A stretch of DNA of 64,000 bases from Nocardioides jishulii (GTDB taxonomy: Bacteria > Actinomycetota > Actinomycetes > Propionibacteriales > Nocardioidaceae): assembly GCF_006007965.1 (NCBI RefSeq), contig NZ_CP040748.1, forward strand, positions 2,356,001 through 2,420,000. The letters run 5' to 3'. Both the position numbers and the translations under genes were made by a program. Shown piece after piece: positions 36,178 to 46,840 of the stretch; the first letter of the stretch is position 1; each line of letters begins with the position of its first letter. The notes beneath the pieces are model-generated. The model saw only the letters and a list, made by a program, of their open reading frames with translations. It had not been told where the DNA came from and did not search any database.

Positions 36178-36861
36178 GTGAGACTCGTCGTTGCCACGTG
36201 CCAGATCGACTACGCCGGACGCCTGTCGGCGCACCTCCCGATGGCCACCCGCGTCCTGATGCTGAAGTCGGACGGGTCGGTCCTCGTGCACAGCGACGGC
36301 GGCTCCTACAAGCCGCTCAACTGGATGTCACCGCCCTGCGTCCTGCGCGAGGGCACGTCCGACGACGGGCGCCCCGAGTGGACCGTGACCTCGAAGACCG
36401 ACGACACCCTGCGCATCCTGATCGACGAGATCCACCACGACTCCTCGCACGACCTCGGCATCGACCCGGGGCTGCAGAAGGACGGCGTCGAGAAGCACCT
36501 CCAGGAGCTGCTGGCCGAGCACCCGGCCACCATCGCCGACGGCCTGACCCTCGTACGCCGCGAGTTCCCCACCGCCATCGGTCCCGTCGACCTGATGTGT
36601 CGCGACGCCTCCGGGCTCTCGGTGGCCGTCGAGATCAAGCGACGCGGCGAGATCGACGGGGTCGAGCAGCTCACCCGCTACCTGGAGCTCCTGAACCGCG
36701 ACCCCCTGCTCACCACGAAGGGACCGGTACGCGGCATCTTCGCCGCCCAGCTCATCAAGCCGCAGGCACGGGTGCTGGCCGAGGACCGCGGGATCCAGTG
36801 CAAGGTCGTCGACTACGACGCGCTGCGCGGGATGGACGACGCGGAGCACCGACTCTTCTGA
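36178..36861 (+). CDS. nucS: Mismatch-specific endonuclease NucS/EndoMS
   Basis: NucS cuts both strands at mismatches and provides mismatch repair in actinobacteria that lack MutS/MutL. 227 residues from GTG. The N-terminal binding domain contains [20 protein letters not shown]. The C-terminal nuclease core has [14 protein letters not shown] and [20 protein letters not shown], matching the D-ExK catalytic set. The protein ends in EHRLF, like the known C-terminal beta-clamp-binding tail. It is a single gene with its own promoter and terminator. Confidence 0.97.
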   Translation: MRLVVATCQIDYAGRLSAHLPMATRVLMLKSDGSVLVHSDGGSYKPLNWMSPPCVLREGTSDDGRPEWTVTSKTDDTLRILIDEIHHDSSHDLGIDPGLQKDGVEKHLQELLAEHPATIADGLTLVRREFPTAIGPVDLMCRDASGLSVAVEIKRRGEIDGVEQLTRYLELLNRDPLLTTKGPVRGIFAAQLIKPQARVLAEDRGIQCKVVDYDALRGMDDAEHRLF

Positions 36862-36865
36862 GCAC

Positions 36866-36900
36866 GACACAGGGCACCGGCCAGGCCGGTGCCCTGTGTC
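36866..36900. terminator. Bidirectional terminator between nucS and the secreted hydrolase
   Basis: Perfect 15-bp inverted repeat (36866-36880 and 36886-36900) with a 5-base loop between convergent genes. Confidence 0.88.
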
Positions 36901-36917
36901 GTTGTGTGGGTGAGAGG

Positions 36918-37886
36918 TCAGCGGATCGGGGCCGCCAGCGGCAGCGAGCGGTCGACCAGCTCCTTCACCTTCGAGCCGCACGTGGAGACCACTGCGGCGT
37001 CGGTGCACCAGTACGCAGCGGTGCGGGTGTTGGTGGCGAGGTCACGCGCCCACGACGAGCCGAAGTCACGCAGCCGCGCGGTCTGGGTGGAGTTCGGCGA
37101 GCACAGGGCGCCGGCGGTGCCGATGAAGTCGGTGTCCTCCCCCTCGACGTCGGTGTGGCAGCTGCCGCCGGTCGGCACACCCAGCACGTAGGACTTCCAG
37201 ACCAGCTGGATGCCGACGTACGGGTTGGCGAGGTCCCGCAGGGCACCGAACGAGTTGTTGGCCAGGTTGGTGACGCTCGGGCGAGCGGCCACGGAGAGCA
37301 CCGGACGCGTACCGCCCGCGGAGATGGCGGCCAGGTCCGCGCTGAATCCCTCGGCCGCGACGGGGTCGAAGAGGATCGCGCCGGCCAGCCGCTGGGGCGC
37401 GGTGCGCGAGAGGGCCGCGCCCACGGCACCGGCGAAGTGGCCACCTGCGGAGTGTCCGCCGACGATGATTCGCTGGGGCAGGGCGCGTCCGGGCGGGGTG
37501 ATCGTCCCGGCGGTCAGGGCAGCAGCGAGGTCGCGACCCAGTACGGGGTTGCCCGCGGTCATGTCACCGTTGACGCAGAGCACCATCACCCCCTTCTCGG
37601 CCACGGCCTTCGAGGTGCCGCGCAGGTTGCCGCAGCCACGGGAGAAGCCATGGTTGAGGACCATGAGGGCGCTGGCGGTGCCCTGCGGCAGGTACCAGTC
37701 GGTGCTGTACGTCGAGCCGGCGATCGTGCGCTGGGTGTTCACGCACGTGCTGCTCGAGGAGCTGTAGTTCTTGCAGGCCTGGTCGGCTGCCTGGGCTGCC
37801 GGGGCCATCGGCACCAAGGCTGCCACCACGGCTGCAGCCGCCCCCGCGATGGCCGCCACTGACTTCTTCACGCTGGAACTGATCAC
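36918..37886 (-). CDS. Secreted alpha/beta hydrolase (lipase/depolymerase-like)
   Basis: 322 residues with an N-terminal Sec signal (KKSVAAIAGAAAAVVAALVP, then AAQA cleavage). The mature part has cysteines in pairs (QACKNYSSSSSTC, GSCHTD, ALCSPN, YWCTDAAVVSTC) likely forming disulfides, and a nucleophile elbow GGHSAGGHFAGA. The overall pattern fits extracellular esterases, cutinase-like or polyester depolymerases, but the exact group is uncertain. GTG start with GGGAG upstream. Transcribed alone. Confidence 0.85.
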   Translation of the reverse strand: MISSSVKKSVAAIAGAAAAVVAALVPMAPAAQAADQACKNYSSSSSTCVNTQRTIAGSTYSTDWYLPQGTASALMVLNHGFSRGCGNLRGTSKAVAEKGVMVLCVNGDMTAGNPVLGRDLAAALTAGTITPPGRALPQRIIVGGHSAGGHFAGAVGAALSRTAPQRLAGAILFDPVAAEGFSADLAAISAGGTRPVLSVAARPSVTNLANNSFGALRDLANPYVGIQLVWKSYVLGVPTGGSCHTDVEGEDTDFIGTAGALCSPNSTQTARLRDFGSSWARDLATNTRTAAYWCTDAAVVSTCGSKVKELVDRSLPLAAPIR

Positions 37887-38047
37887 TCGAACGCTCCCTG
37901 CTCTCCCCGTTCCGGATGGTGAAGCGAAAGGTAACGAGGCAGGTGACGACGTCCAGAGAGAATCTCAGGAACGCGGCGAGCGTTACCGGATCGAGTCCGG
38001 CGTTCCGCACCGCGGAACCCGAGAGGCCCTGGGGAGGGGAAACTGTT

Positions 38048-38069
38048 CCGCCACCCGGAACGGTGGCGG
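38048..38069 (-). terminator. Possible terminator after the small Cys-rich gene
   Basis: 8-bp inverted repeat CCGCCACC/GGTGGCGG with 6-base loop, downstream of the minus-strand gene 38083-38289. No T tract, so weak. Confidence 0.4.
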
Positions 38070-38082
38070 CTGACCGTTCCGG

Positions 38083-38289
38083 TCAGGCGGCCTTGTGCTT
38101 CTTCTTGCGCGAAGGGTCAGGCAGGTCGGCGACCTTGACCAGCGTGCGCTTGTGGACGGTGTAGCCGTCGGGGAGCGTGCCTTCCTTCAGCATGCGCAGG
38201 GGGCAGCGGCCACAGCGAGTCTTCGACTCGCAGCACTTCTTCTTGGGGAGCTTGGCGACGTCGCCCTTGCTCTTCTTCCCCTTGCCCAT
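38083..38289 (-). CDS. 68-residue Lys/Cys-rich protein behind an iron-box-like site
   Basis: Very basic protein with a cluster of four cysteines (KKCCESKTRCGRCPLRML), a likely metal or nucleic-acid binding knuckle, and a Lys-rich tail (SRKKKHKAA). No signal peptide. The ATG at 38289 is chosen because the sequence TACGGT (-10-like) ends 7 bases before it, and a GTG at 38298 would fall inside that hexamer; the transcript may be leaderless. A DtxR/IdeR-like site overlaps the -35 region. Similar short proteins seem common in actinobacteria, but I know no function. Confidence 0.75.
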   Translation of the reverse strand: MGKGKKSKGDVAKLPKKKCCESKTRCGRCPLRMLKEGTLPDGYTVHKRTLVKVADLPDPSRKKKHKAA

Positions 38290-38310
38290 GTCCGTCACCG
38301 TAGCACGGCG

Positions 38311-38329
38311 TAAGGGTTGCCTAACCTGA
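38311..38329 (-). promoter_or_regulatory. DtxR/IdeR-like iron box
   Basis: Read on the minus strand, TCAGGTTAGGCAACCCTTA matches the 19-bp consensus TTAGGTTAGGCTAACCTAA at 15 of 19 positions. It overlaps a plausible -35 (TTAGGC) placed 16 bases before a TACGGT -10 for the small Cys-rich gene, which is where an iron-dependent repressor would act. Confidence 0.5.
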
Positions 38330-38390
38330 TTTCCCGGAGCCCGGATGACCGGCAGGGCCGGCGCTCAGCCAGCCCTGCCGCGTACGCGGA

Positions 38391-40400
38391 TCAGTCGAGC
38401 CCGTTGGCGGCGCGGATCACGTCGACGACACCGTCCATGATCTCGGTCAGCCCGAAGTCCTTCGGCGTGTAGACCGCCGCGACTCCCTGCTCCACCAGCG
38501 CCTTGCCGTCCGAGTCAGGGATGATTCCGCCGACGATGACGGGGACGTCCTCGAGCCCGGCCTCCCGCAGCCCCTGGAGGACAGCGGGCACGAGCTCCAT
38601 GTGGGAGCCGGAGAGGATCGAGAGGCCCACGCAGTGGACGTCCTCGGCGGCGGCAGCGGCGACGATCTGCTCCGGGGTCAGTCGGATGCCCTGGTAGATG
38701 ACCTCGAAGCCGGCGTCGCGCGCTCGCACGGCCACCTGCTCGGCACCGTTGCTGTGGCCGTCGAGACCCGGCTTCCCGACGAGGAAGCGGAGACGGCCAC
38801 CGAGCTCCTCCCCGGTCGCCTTCACACGCTCCCGGACCCGGGTGAGAGCTTCGCCGGCGTCAGCTGCACCCACCGAGCCCGAGACGCCGGTGGGCGCACG
38901 GAACTCGCCGAAGACGCCGCGCAGGGTGCCGGCCCACTCCCCCGTCGTCACCCCGGCCCGCGCCGCGGCGAGCGTGGCCTCCATGAGGTTCACGTCGGTC
39001 TTGGCGTCGGCGGCGAGACGCTCCAGCGCCTGGTCGACGGCGACCTGGTCACGCTGGGCCTTCCACGCCTCGAGGCCGGCCAGGGCGGACTTCTCGGCCT
39101 CCGGGTCCGCGGACTGGATCGCCGCGTCCAGGTCAGCGGTCAGCGGGGACGGCTCGGTGGACTCGAACTTGTTGACGCCGACGACGATCTCCTCGCCGGC
39201 CTCGATGCGGGCCCGGCGCGTCGCGTGGGCGGTGACGAGCTCGGACTTCATGTAGCCCGACTCGACCGCCGCGACGGCGCCGCCCATGGCCTGCACCTTG
39301 TCCATCTCGGCGCGAGCGGCCTCGACGAGCTCAGCGACCTTCTTCTCGACGACGTGGCTGCCGTCGAAGATGTCCGCGTACTCGAGCAGGTCGGACTCGT
39401 AGGCGAGCACCTGCTGGAGACGCAGCGACCACTGCTGGTCCCACGGGCGGGGCAGGCCGAGGGCCTCGTTCCAGGCGGGGAGCTGCACGGCACGGGCACG
39501 GGCGTTCTTGGAGAGGGTGACACCGAGCATCTCCAGCACGATGCGCTGCACGTTGTTCTCCGGCTGCGCTTCGGTGAGACCGAGCGAGTTGACCTGCACG
39601 CCGTAGCGGAAGCGGCGCATCTTCGGGTCCTGGACACCGTAGCGCTCGCGGGTGATCTCGTCCCACAGCTGGACGAACGCACGCATCTTGCACATCTCCT
39701 CGACGAAGCGGACGCCCGCGTTGACGAAGAAGGAGATGCGACCGACGACCTTCTCGAAGTCGTCGTCGGAGACCTGACCCGACGCCTTCACGCGGTCGAG
39801 CACCGCGATGGCGGTGGAGAGGGCGTACGCGAGCTCCTGCGCGGGCGTCGCTCCGGCCTCCTGCAGGTGGTAGCTGCAGATGTTGATCGGGTTCCACTTG
39901 GGGATCTGGTTGATCGTGTAGGCGATCATGTCGGCGGTCAGCCGCAGCGAGTGCTCGGGGCCGAAGACGTAGGTACCTCGCGAGAGGTACTCCTTGATGA
40001 TGTCGTTCTGGGTCGTGCCAGCGAGCTGGGCAGCCACGTCGGCCGGGTCGAGGTCGGGGTTCTGCTCCTCGGCGGTGACCTGGTAGAGCGCCAGCAGCCA
40101 CATGGCCGGAGCGTTGATCGTCATCGAGGTGTTCATCTCCGTCAGCGGGATGTCCTCGAAGAGACGTCGCATCTCGCCCAGGTGCGGCACCGGGACCCCG
40201 ACCTTCCCGACCTCGCCGCGGCTCAGGGGCGAGTCCGGGTCGTAGCCAGTCTGGGTCGGCAGGTCGAACGCGACCGAGAGTCCGGTCTGCCCCTTGGCGA
40301 GGTTGTTGCGGTAGAGCGCGTTGGACGCGGCGGCCGTCGAGTGGCCGGCGTAGGTGCGCATCACCCACGGGCGGTCCTTGGCGGGCTGGGGCTCAGTCAT
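38391..40400 (-). CDS. ecm: Ethylmalonyl-CoA mutase (MeaA-like), B12-dependent
   Basis: Coenzyme-B12 acyl-CoA mutase of 669 residues. The N-terminal barrel has RTYAGHSTAAASNALYR, SVAFDLPTQTGYDPDSPL and NTSMTINAPAMWLLALYQ; the last 130 residues are the cobalamin-binding domain with DGHSNG as the DxHxxG lower ligand and LSILSGSHMELVP. Length as one chain and the N-terminus fit Ecm/MeaA rather than two-subunit methylmalonyl-CoA mutase. It converts ethylmalonyl-CoA to methylsuccinyl-CoA, directly after Ccr and the epimerase. MeaB (24846) and cobalamin adenosyltransferase (41174) serve its cofactor. Methylmalonyl-CoA mutase is the main alternative. Confidence 0.93.
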   Translation of the reverse strand: MTEPQPAKDRPWVMRTYAGHSTAAASNALYRNNLAKGQTGLSVAFDLPTQTGYDPDSPLSRGEVGKVGVPVPHLGEMRRLFEDIPLTEMNTSMTINAPAMWLLALYQVTAEEQNPDLDPADVAAQLAGTTQNDIIKEYLSRGTYVFGPEHSLRLTADMIAYTINQIPKWNPINICSYHLQEAGATPAQELAYALSTAIAVLDRVKASGQVSDDDFEKVVGRISFFVNAGVRFVEEMCKMRAFVQLWDEITRERYGVQDPKMRRFRYGVQVNSLGLTEAQPENNVQRIVLEMLGVTLSKNARARAVQLPAWNEALGLPRPWDQQWSLRLQQVLAYESDLLEYADIFDGSHVVEKKVAELVEAARAEMDKVQAMGGAVAAVESGYMKSELVTAHATRRARIEAGEEIVVGVNKFESTEPSPLTADLDAAIQSADPEAEKSALAGLEAWKAQRDQVAVDQALERLAADAKTDVNLMEATLAAARAGVTTGEWAGTLRGVFGEFRAPTGVSGSVGAADAGEALTRVRERVKATGEELGGRLRFLVGKPGLDGHSNGAEQVAVRARDAGFEVIYQGIRLTPEQIVAAAAAEDVHCVGLSILSGSHMELVPAVLQGLREAGLEDVPVIVGGIIPDSDGKALVEQGVAAVYTPKDFGLTEIMDGVVDVIRAANGLD

Positions 40401-40521
40401 GTGCAGATGCTATGCCGAGGCGGACGGACCGGGAACGAGGTCTCGGAGTGGGATATGCCACTTCGGGCACCGACGTGCGCCGACCTGTCACACGAGCGAG
40501 TCACGCAGCCGGGCAGACGGG

Positions 40522-40827
40522 TCACGCGGAGGCTGCGACACGCTCGACCTCCACGATCCTGGCAAGGCGCGAGAGGTGGAGCATCCGCCGCACGGAGGGA
40601 CCGCACCCGCGAAGGCGCAGGTGCTCGCCCCGACGCGAGGCATGGTGGGTGGCCACGGCGAGGACGCGCAGGGCCGTGACGTCGACCGTGCGCACCTCGG
40701 AGAGGTCGACCACGACGTCCCCCTGCTGGGCGAACGTGTCATAGATGGCGTCGCGCACTGCGCCGGTGCTCCGGACGTCGAAGTCCCCCACCAGTCGCAG
40801 CGTGCTCCCGTTCGAGTAGATCTCCAT
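40522..40827 (-). CDS. STAS-domain anti-anti-sigma factor-like protein
   Basis: 101-residue single STAS domain (LRLVGDFDVRSTGAVRDAIY, VVVDLSEVRTVDVTALRVLA). In SpoIIAA/RsbV proteins the loop reads D-S-S-G and the Ser is phosphorylated by an anti-sigma kinase; here it reads D-V-T-A, so a Thr may take that role or phosphorylation is lost. AGGAG precedes the ATG. The promoter candidate at 40947 looks SigB/SigF-like, which suggests feedback from a stress sigma factor. No anti-sigma kinase gene is adjacent. Confidence 0.88.
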   Translation of the reverse strand: MEIYSNGSTLRLVGDFDVRSTGAVRDAIYDTFAQQGDVVVDLSEVRTVDVTALRVLAVATHHASRRGEHLRLRGCGPSVRRMLHLSRLARIVEVERVAASA

Positions 40828-40946
40828 GCCACTCAACTCCTTTTCCGGTGCCCGACCACCGGTTCCGGAGGCGTCCCCCGACGCCCCCAGTCGATCCGTC
40901 ACCCCACCCCGTCGTGTGGTGCTCTCGACCTCTATGACGTCGTTCG

Positions 40947-40973
40947 TATCCCAAAGAGTTGCCCGAACCAAAC
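40947..40973 (-). promoter_or_regulatory. SigB/SigF-like promoter for the STAS gene
   Basis: On the minus strand: GTTT, 17 bases, GGGATA. Stress sigma factors of actinobacteria recognise GTTT-N15-17-GGGTAT-like sites. It lies about 120 bases before the STAS start codon. Confidence 0.4.
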
Positions 40974-41001
40974 ATATATTCGGTACGGCGAGACGCACGC
41001 C
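40973..41001 (+). repeat. Intergenic element CATATAT...CGAGACGCACGCC, copy 2
   Basis: Same two blocks as at 36098-36118, here separated by 9 bases. Immediately followed by the palindrome CCGATTATCGG, whose left arm shares the last C of the element region. Confidence 0.5.
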
Positions 41002-41173
41002 CCGATTATCGGACGCGACTCCACGTAACCCGTCGGTAAAGAACTCTGCGCGCCCGGGCGACGCGGCTCGCCGACGCAAGGGGCCCATGTGACTGGTGCG
41101 ACTGCCGCTGGCGCGCCTGTCCTCGTACGACCGCACCGGTCGCGACCGGGCCTCCCCCGCTACCCTCGGAGCC

Positions 41174-41749
41174 ATGGTCAACCTCACCCGCATCTACACC
41201 CGCACCGGCGACGCCGGCAGGACCCGACTCGGCGACATGAGCGAGACGGCCAAGACCGACCTTCGCCTCGCCGCGTACGCCGACGTCGACGAGGCCAACG
41301 CGGCCATCGGCGTGGCCCTGGCGTGTGGTGGCCTCGAAGGACGCATCGACAAGGTGCTCACCCGCATCCAGAACGACCTCTTCGACGTGGGCGCTGACTT
41401 CTGCACCCCCGTGGTCCCCGACCCCGAGTACCCCCCGCTGCGCATCGAGCAGGAGTACGTCGACCGGCTCGAGGCGTGGTGCGACGAGTACAACGAAGAG
41501 CTGCCCAACCTGCGCTCGTTCATCCTCAACGGCGGGACCCCCGGCGCAGCCCACCTCCACGTCGCCCGCACGGTCGTACGCCGCGCAGAACGCTCCGCGT
41601 GGGCCGCGTGGGCCGAGCACGAGGCCACGATGAACATGCTGGCCATCACCTACCTGAACCGGCTCTCGGACCTGCTCTTCATCCTCGCCAGGATCGCCAA
41701 CCGCGAGAACGGCGACGTGCTGTGGGTGCCGGGAGGCGAGCGCGACTGA
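41174..41749 (+). CDS. Cob(I)yrinic acid a,c-diamide adenosyltransferase (PduO type)
   Basis: Transfers adenosyl from ATP to cob(I)alamin, making the coenzyme B12 used by the mutase at 38391. 191 residues with the PduO signatures YTRTGDAGRTRLGD (ATP-binding N-terminus), DEANAAIGVA, FILNGGTPGAAHLHVARTVVRRAER and LNRLSDLLFILAR. ATG 41174 has GGAG close by. Cofactor supply next to B12-dependent acyl-CoA chemistry makes sense here, and position beside the ATP synthase operon is typical of actinobacteria. Confidence 0.96.
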   Translation: MVNLTRIYTRTGDAGRTRLGDMSETAKTDLRLAAYADVDEANAAIGVALACGGLEGRIDKVLTRIQNDLFDVGADFCTPVVPDPEYPPLRIEQEYVDRLEAWCDEYNEELPNLRSFILNGGTPGAAHLHVARTVVRRAERSAWAAWAEHEATMNMLAITYLNRLSDLLFILARIANRENGDVLWVPGGERD

Positions 41750-41765
41750 GCGCGACCGCTCCCGG

Positions 41766-42233
41766 TCAGCGCAGGGGCTTGGCGTCCCAGTTGGTCCCGG
41801 GAGGGCCGGACTCCAGCCACGACTGGAACCCCATGAGGGAGGACTCGCTCATGGCGAGCTCGACGTCGCCGTTCGGCGTCTGGCAGACGACGACGACGTG
41901 CCCGGCGTAGAGGGAACCCTCCTCGGGCCCCTCGGGCTCACGCCTCGCCACGTAAGCGATCTCGTCACGGTTCCACACGCGCATGGGGCGCGGCGACAGC
42001 GAGAAGATCCGGAACCACTCCAGCGACTCGCCGGTGTAGCGGCCCACCCCCAGCACCCACCCTCGGCCCGGACGCTGGTCACGCACCCGGTGGCTGAGCT
42101 CGAAGGTCGCTCCGTCGCGCGAGATGGTGCGGCGACGCACGACGAGCCAGACGGCAACCACGACGAGGACGAGCAGGAGAAGGACCAGCAGGACGCCCAG
42201 GGCGTCCAGTGCGCCGAGCCACCCGTCGTGCAT
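41766..42233 (-). CDS. DUF2550 membrane protein downstream of atpC
   Basis: 155 residues. One N-terminal membrane helix (LGVLLVLLLLVLVVVAVWLV) is followed by a soluble domain with FELSHRVRDQRPGRGWVLGV, a DUF2550-type sequence found next to atpC in mycobacteria and streptomycetes. AGGAGG sits before the ATG, so it is well expressed on its own signal. Separated from atpC by a terminator hairpin. Function unknown; PH-like fold is possible. Confidence 0.9.
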   Translation of the reverse strand: MHDGWLGALDALGVLLVLLLLVLVVVAVWLVVRRRTISRDGATFELSHRVRDQRPGRGWVLGVGRYTGESLEWFRIFSLSPRPMRVWNRDEIAYVARREPEGPEEGSLYAGHVVVVCQTPNGDVELAMSESSLMGFQSWLESGPPGTNWDAKPLR

Positions 42234-42314
42234 CCGTCCTCCTCCTAGGGCTCCGTGTTGGCACCGATGGAACCATGCTGCTGCGCACGAGTGTGCACCG
42301 GCCCTCAAATGCAG

Positions 42315-42351
42315 CAGGGTGAGCACCCGGTCACCCGGAGTGCTCACCCTG
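42315..42351 (-). terminator. Terminator of the ATP synthase operon
   Basis: 12-bp perfect inverted repeat CAGGGTGAGCAC/GTGCTCACCCTG directly downstream of atpC, between it and the DUF2550 gene. Confidence 0.8.
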
Positions 42352-42373
42352 TGTGAAGCTGCTTCTCAGACGC

Positions 42374-42765
42374 TCACGAAGCCCGCTCGACGGCGCGGAC
42401 ACGAGCCTCCGCGCGACGAACTGCCTCGTCGGCCGCGTCATCGTTCTCGCCGGCTGCCTTGGCACGCTCGAGCTCGCGACGCGCCTTCTCCAGGTCGATC
42501 TCGTGCGACATCTCCGCACGCTCCGACAGGATCGACACGCGGTCGTTGGAGACCGACAGGAAACCGGCGTCGACCGCCGCGATCCAGGTCTCACCCTCAG
42601 CGGTCTGGATGTCGACGACACCCTCGATGATGACCGACAGGACCGGGGTGTGACCGGGCAGGACACCCATGTCACCCTCGGTGGTCCTGGCGATGACCAT
42701 CCTCGCCTCCCCCGACCACACGAGGCGGTCGGCGGCGACGAGCTCCACCTGCAGCGTGCCAGCCA

Positions 42766-42766
<1 letters not shown>
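42374..42766 (-). CDS. atpC: ATP synthase epsilon subunit
   Basis: Central-stalk subunit of F1 that couples rotation and regulates ATP hydrolysis. 130 residues: N-terminal beta sandwich (LQVELVAADRLVWSGEA, MGVLPGHTPVLSVI) and a C-terminal helix hairpin region (LEKARRELERAKAAGE). Start at 42766 shares a base with the atpD stop (TGATG), so translation is coupled. Last gene of atpBEFHAGDC. Confidence 0.97.
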
Positions 42767-45137
<2,371 letters not shown>

Positions 45138-45139
45138 CG

Positions 45140-46780
45140 TCAGCCCCGCTTCTGCTTGACGATCTGCTCCTGCTCGACGTCCTCGTCCTCGAGGGCGACG
45201 TGGTCCTCACGGCCAGCCTTGATCGAGTGACCGTCCGAGGTCTCGAACTGGTCGAGGAAGGAGTCGTACGCCTTCACCAGGTCAGCCTCGGTGGCGTCCT
45301 CGAACTTCTGCGAGTCGCGGATGGCGGAGAGGATGCCGGCGTGCGAGCGACGCAGGAAGTCGAGGAACTCGGCCTCGAAGCGCAGCACGTCGTCGGTGGG
45401 GACGGCGTCCAGGCGGCCGGTGGTACCGGTCCACAGCGAGACGGTCATCTCCTCGACCGGGTAGGGCGAGTACTGCGGCTGCTTGAGCAGGGCCATCAGC
45501 TTCTGGCCACGGTCGAGCTGCTGACGCGACGCGGCGTCGAGGTCCGAGGCGAACATCGCGAACGCCTCCATGGCGCGGAACTGCGCCAGGTCGACCTTGA
45601 GCGAACCGGTGACGGCCTTGACGGCCTTCGTCATCGCGGCACCACCGACACGCGACACCGAGACACCCACGTCGATGGCGGGGCGCTGGTTGGCGGCGAA
45701 CAGGTCGGACTGCAGGAAGATCTGTCCGTCGGTGATCGAGATGACGTTGGTCGGGATGAACGCCGAGACGTCGTTGGCCTTGGTCTCGATGATCGGGAGA
45801 CCCGTCATCGAGCCAGCACCCATGTCGTCGGAGAGCTTCGCGCAACGCTCGAGCAGGCGGGAGTGCAGGTAGAAGACGTCACCCGGGTAGGCCTCGCGGC
45901 CCGGCGGGCGGCGCAGCAGCAGCGACACGGAGCGGTACGCTTCGGCCTGCTTGGTCAGGTCGTCGAACACGATGAGGACGTGCTTGCCGTCGTACATCCA
46001 GTGCTGGCCGATGGCCGAACCGGTGTAGGGCGCCAGGTACTTGAAGCCAGCCGAGTCGGACGCCGGGGAGGCGACGATGGTGGTGTACTCCAGGGCGCCG
46101 GCCTCGGCGAGGGCGCCACGCACGGAGGCGATGGTCGAGCCCTTCTGGCCGATGGCGACGTAGATGCAGCGGACCTGCTTGGCCGGGTCGCCCGACTCCC
46201 AGTTCTGCTTCTGGTTGATGATCGTGTCGATGGCGATGGTGGTCTTGCCGGTCGCACGGTCACCGATGATCAGCTGACGCTGACCCCGGCCGATCGGCGT
46301 CATGGCGTCGATGGCCTTGATGCCGGTGGCCAGCGGCTCGTGCACCGACTTGCGCTGCATCACGGTGGGAGCCTGGAGCTCCAGCGGGCGGCGGCCGTCG
46401 GTGGCGATCTCGCCGAGACCGTCGATCGGGGTGCCCAGCGGGTCGACCACGCGACCGAGGTAGCCCTCGCCCACGGGGACCGAGAGGATCTCGCCGGTGC
46501 GGCGCACGACCTGGCCCTCTTCGATCTTGTCGAAGTCACCCAGGACGACGACACCGATCTCGCGGGTGTCGAGGTTCAGGGCGATGCCCAGCGTGCCGTC
46601 CTCGAACTCGAGCAGCTCGTTAGCCATGGCGGACGGGAGTCCGGTGACACGGGCGATGCCGTCCGCGGCCTCGGCAACGGTGCCGACCTCTTCGCGGCTG
46701 GCAGTCTCGGGCTTGTAGTCCGACACGAAGCGCTGCAACGCGTCCCGGATCTCCTCCGGACGGATCGAAAGCTCCGTCAT
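45140..46780 (-). CDS. atpA: ATP synthase alpha subunit
   Basis: Regulatory nucleotide-binding F1 subunit, 546 residues. N-terminal ALEDFRETREIGVV-like barrel region ([19 protein letters not shown]), P-loop [16 protein letters not shown], and the signature [17 protein letters not shown]. The P-loop has Ala where many alpha subunits have Gln (GDRQTGKT). The C-terminal tail is extended and acidic, as in other actinobacteria. Confidence 0.98.
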   Translation of the reverse strand: MTELSIRPEEIRDALQRFVSDYKPETASREEVGTVAEAADGIARVTGLPSAMANELLEFEDGTLGIALNLDTREIGVVVLGDFDKIEEGQVVRRTGEILSVPVGEGYLGRVVDPLGTPIDGLGEIATDGRRPLELQAPTVMQRKSVHEPLATGIKAIDAMTPIGRGQRQLIIGDRATGKTTIAIDTIINQKQNWESGDPAKQVRCIYVAIGQKGSTIASVRGALAEAGALEYTTIVASPASDSAGFKYLAPYTGSAIGQHWMYDGKHVLIVFDDLTKQAEAYRSVSLLLRRPPGREAYPGDVFYLHSRLLERCAKLSDDMGAGSMTGLPIIETKANDVSAFIPTNVISITDGQIFLQSDLFAANQRPAIDVGVSVSRVGGAAMTKAVKAVTGSLKVDLAQFRAMEAFAMFASDLDAASRQQLDRGQKLMALLKQPQYSPYPVEEMTVSLWTGTTGRLDAVPTDDVLRFEAEFLDFLRRSHAGILSAIRDSQKFEDATEADLVKAYDSFLDQFETSDGHSIKAGREDHVALEDEDVEQEQIVKQKRG

Positions 46781-46840
46781 TTCCTCATCCTTACTTTCGT
46801 GTGCTCGAAGTTCTTGTGGGTTGACCCTGCTGAGCGGAGC

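Larger units (their letters stand above)
40828..41173. other. 346-base divergent intergenic region
   Basis: Lies between the STAS gene (minus) and the adenosyltransferase gene (plus). It holds the SigB/F-like promoter (40947-40973), copy 2 of the CATATAT element, an 11-bp perfect palindrome CCGATTATCGG (41002-41012) and a local AT-rich patch. No supported gene is seen in it. Confidence 0.6.

Noticed and set aside
38290..38298. GTG at 38298 as start of the small Cys-rich protein
   Set aside because: It falls within the likely -10 hexamer and lacks a ribosome site; the ATG at 38289 fits a leaderless start.
41025..41040. GTAACCCGTCGGTAAA as a fifth copy of the RTTAC-N6-GTAAC palindrome
   Set aside because: The left half is GTAAC, not GTTAC, so the halves are not inverted repeats of each other and the right arm ends in A.
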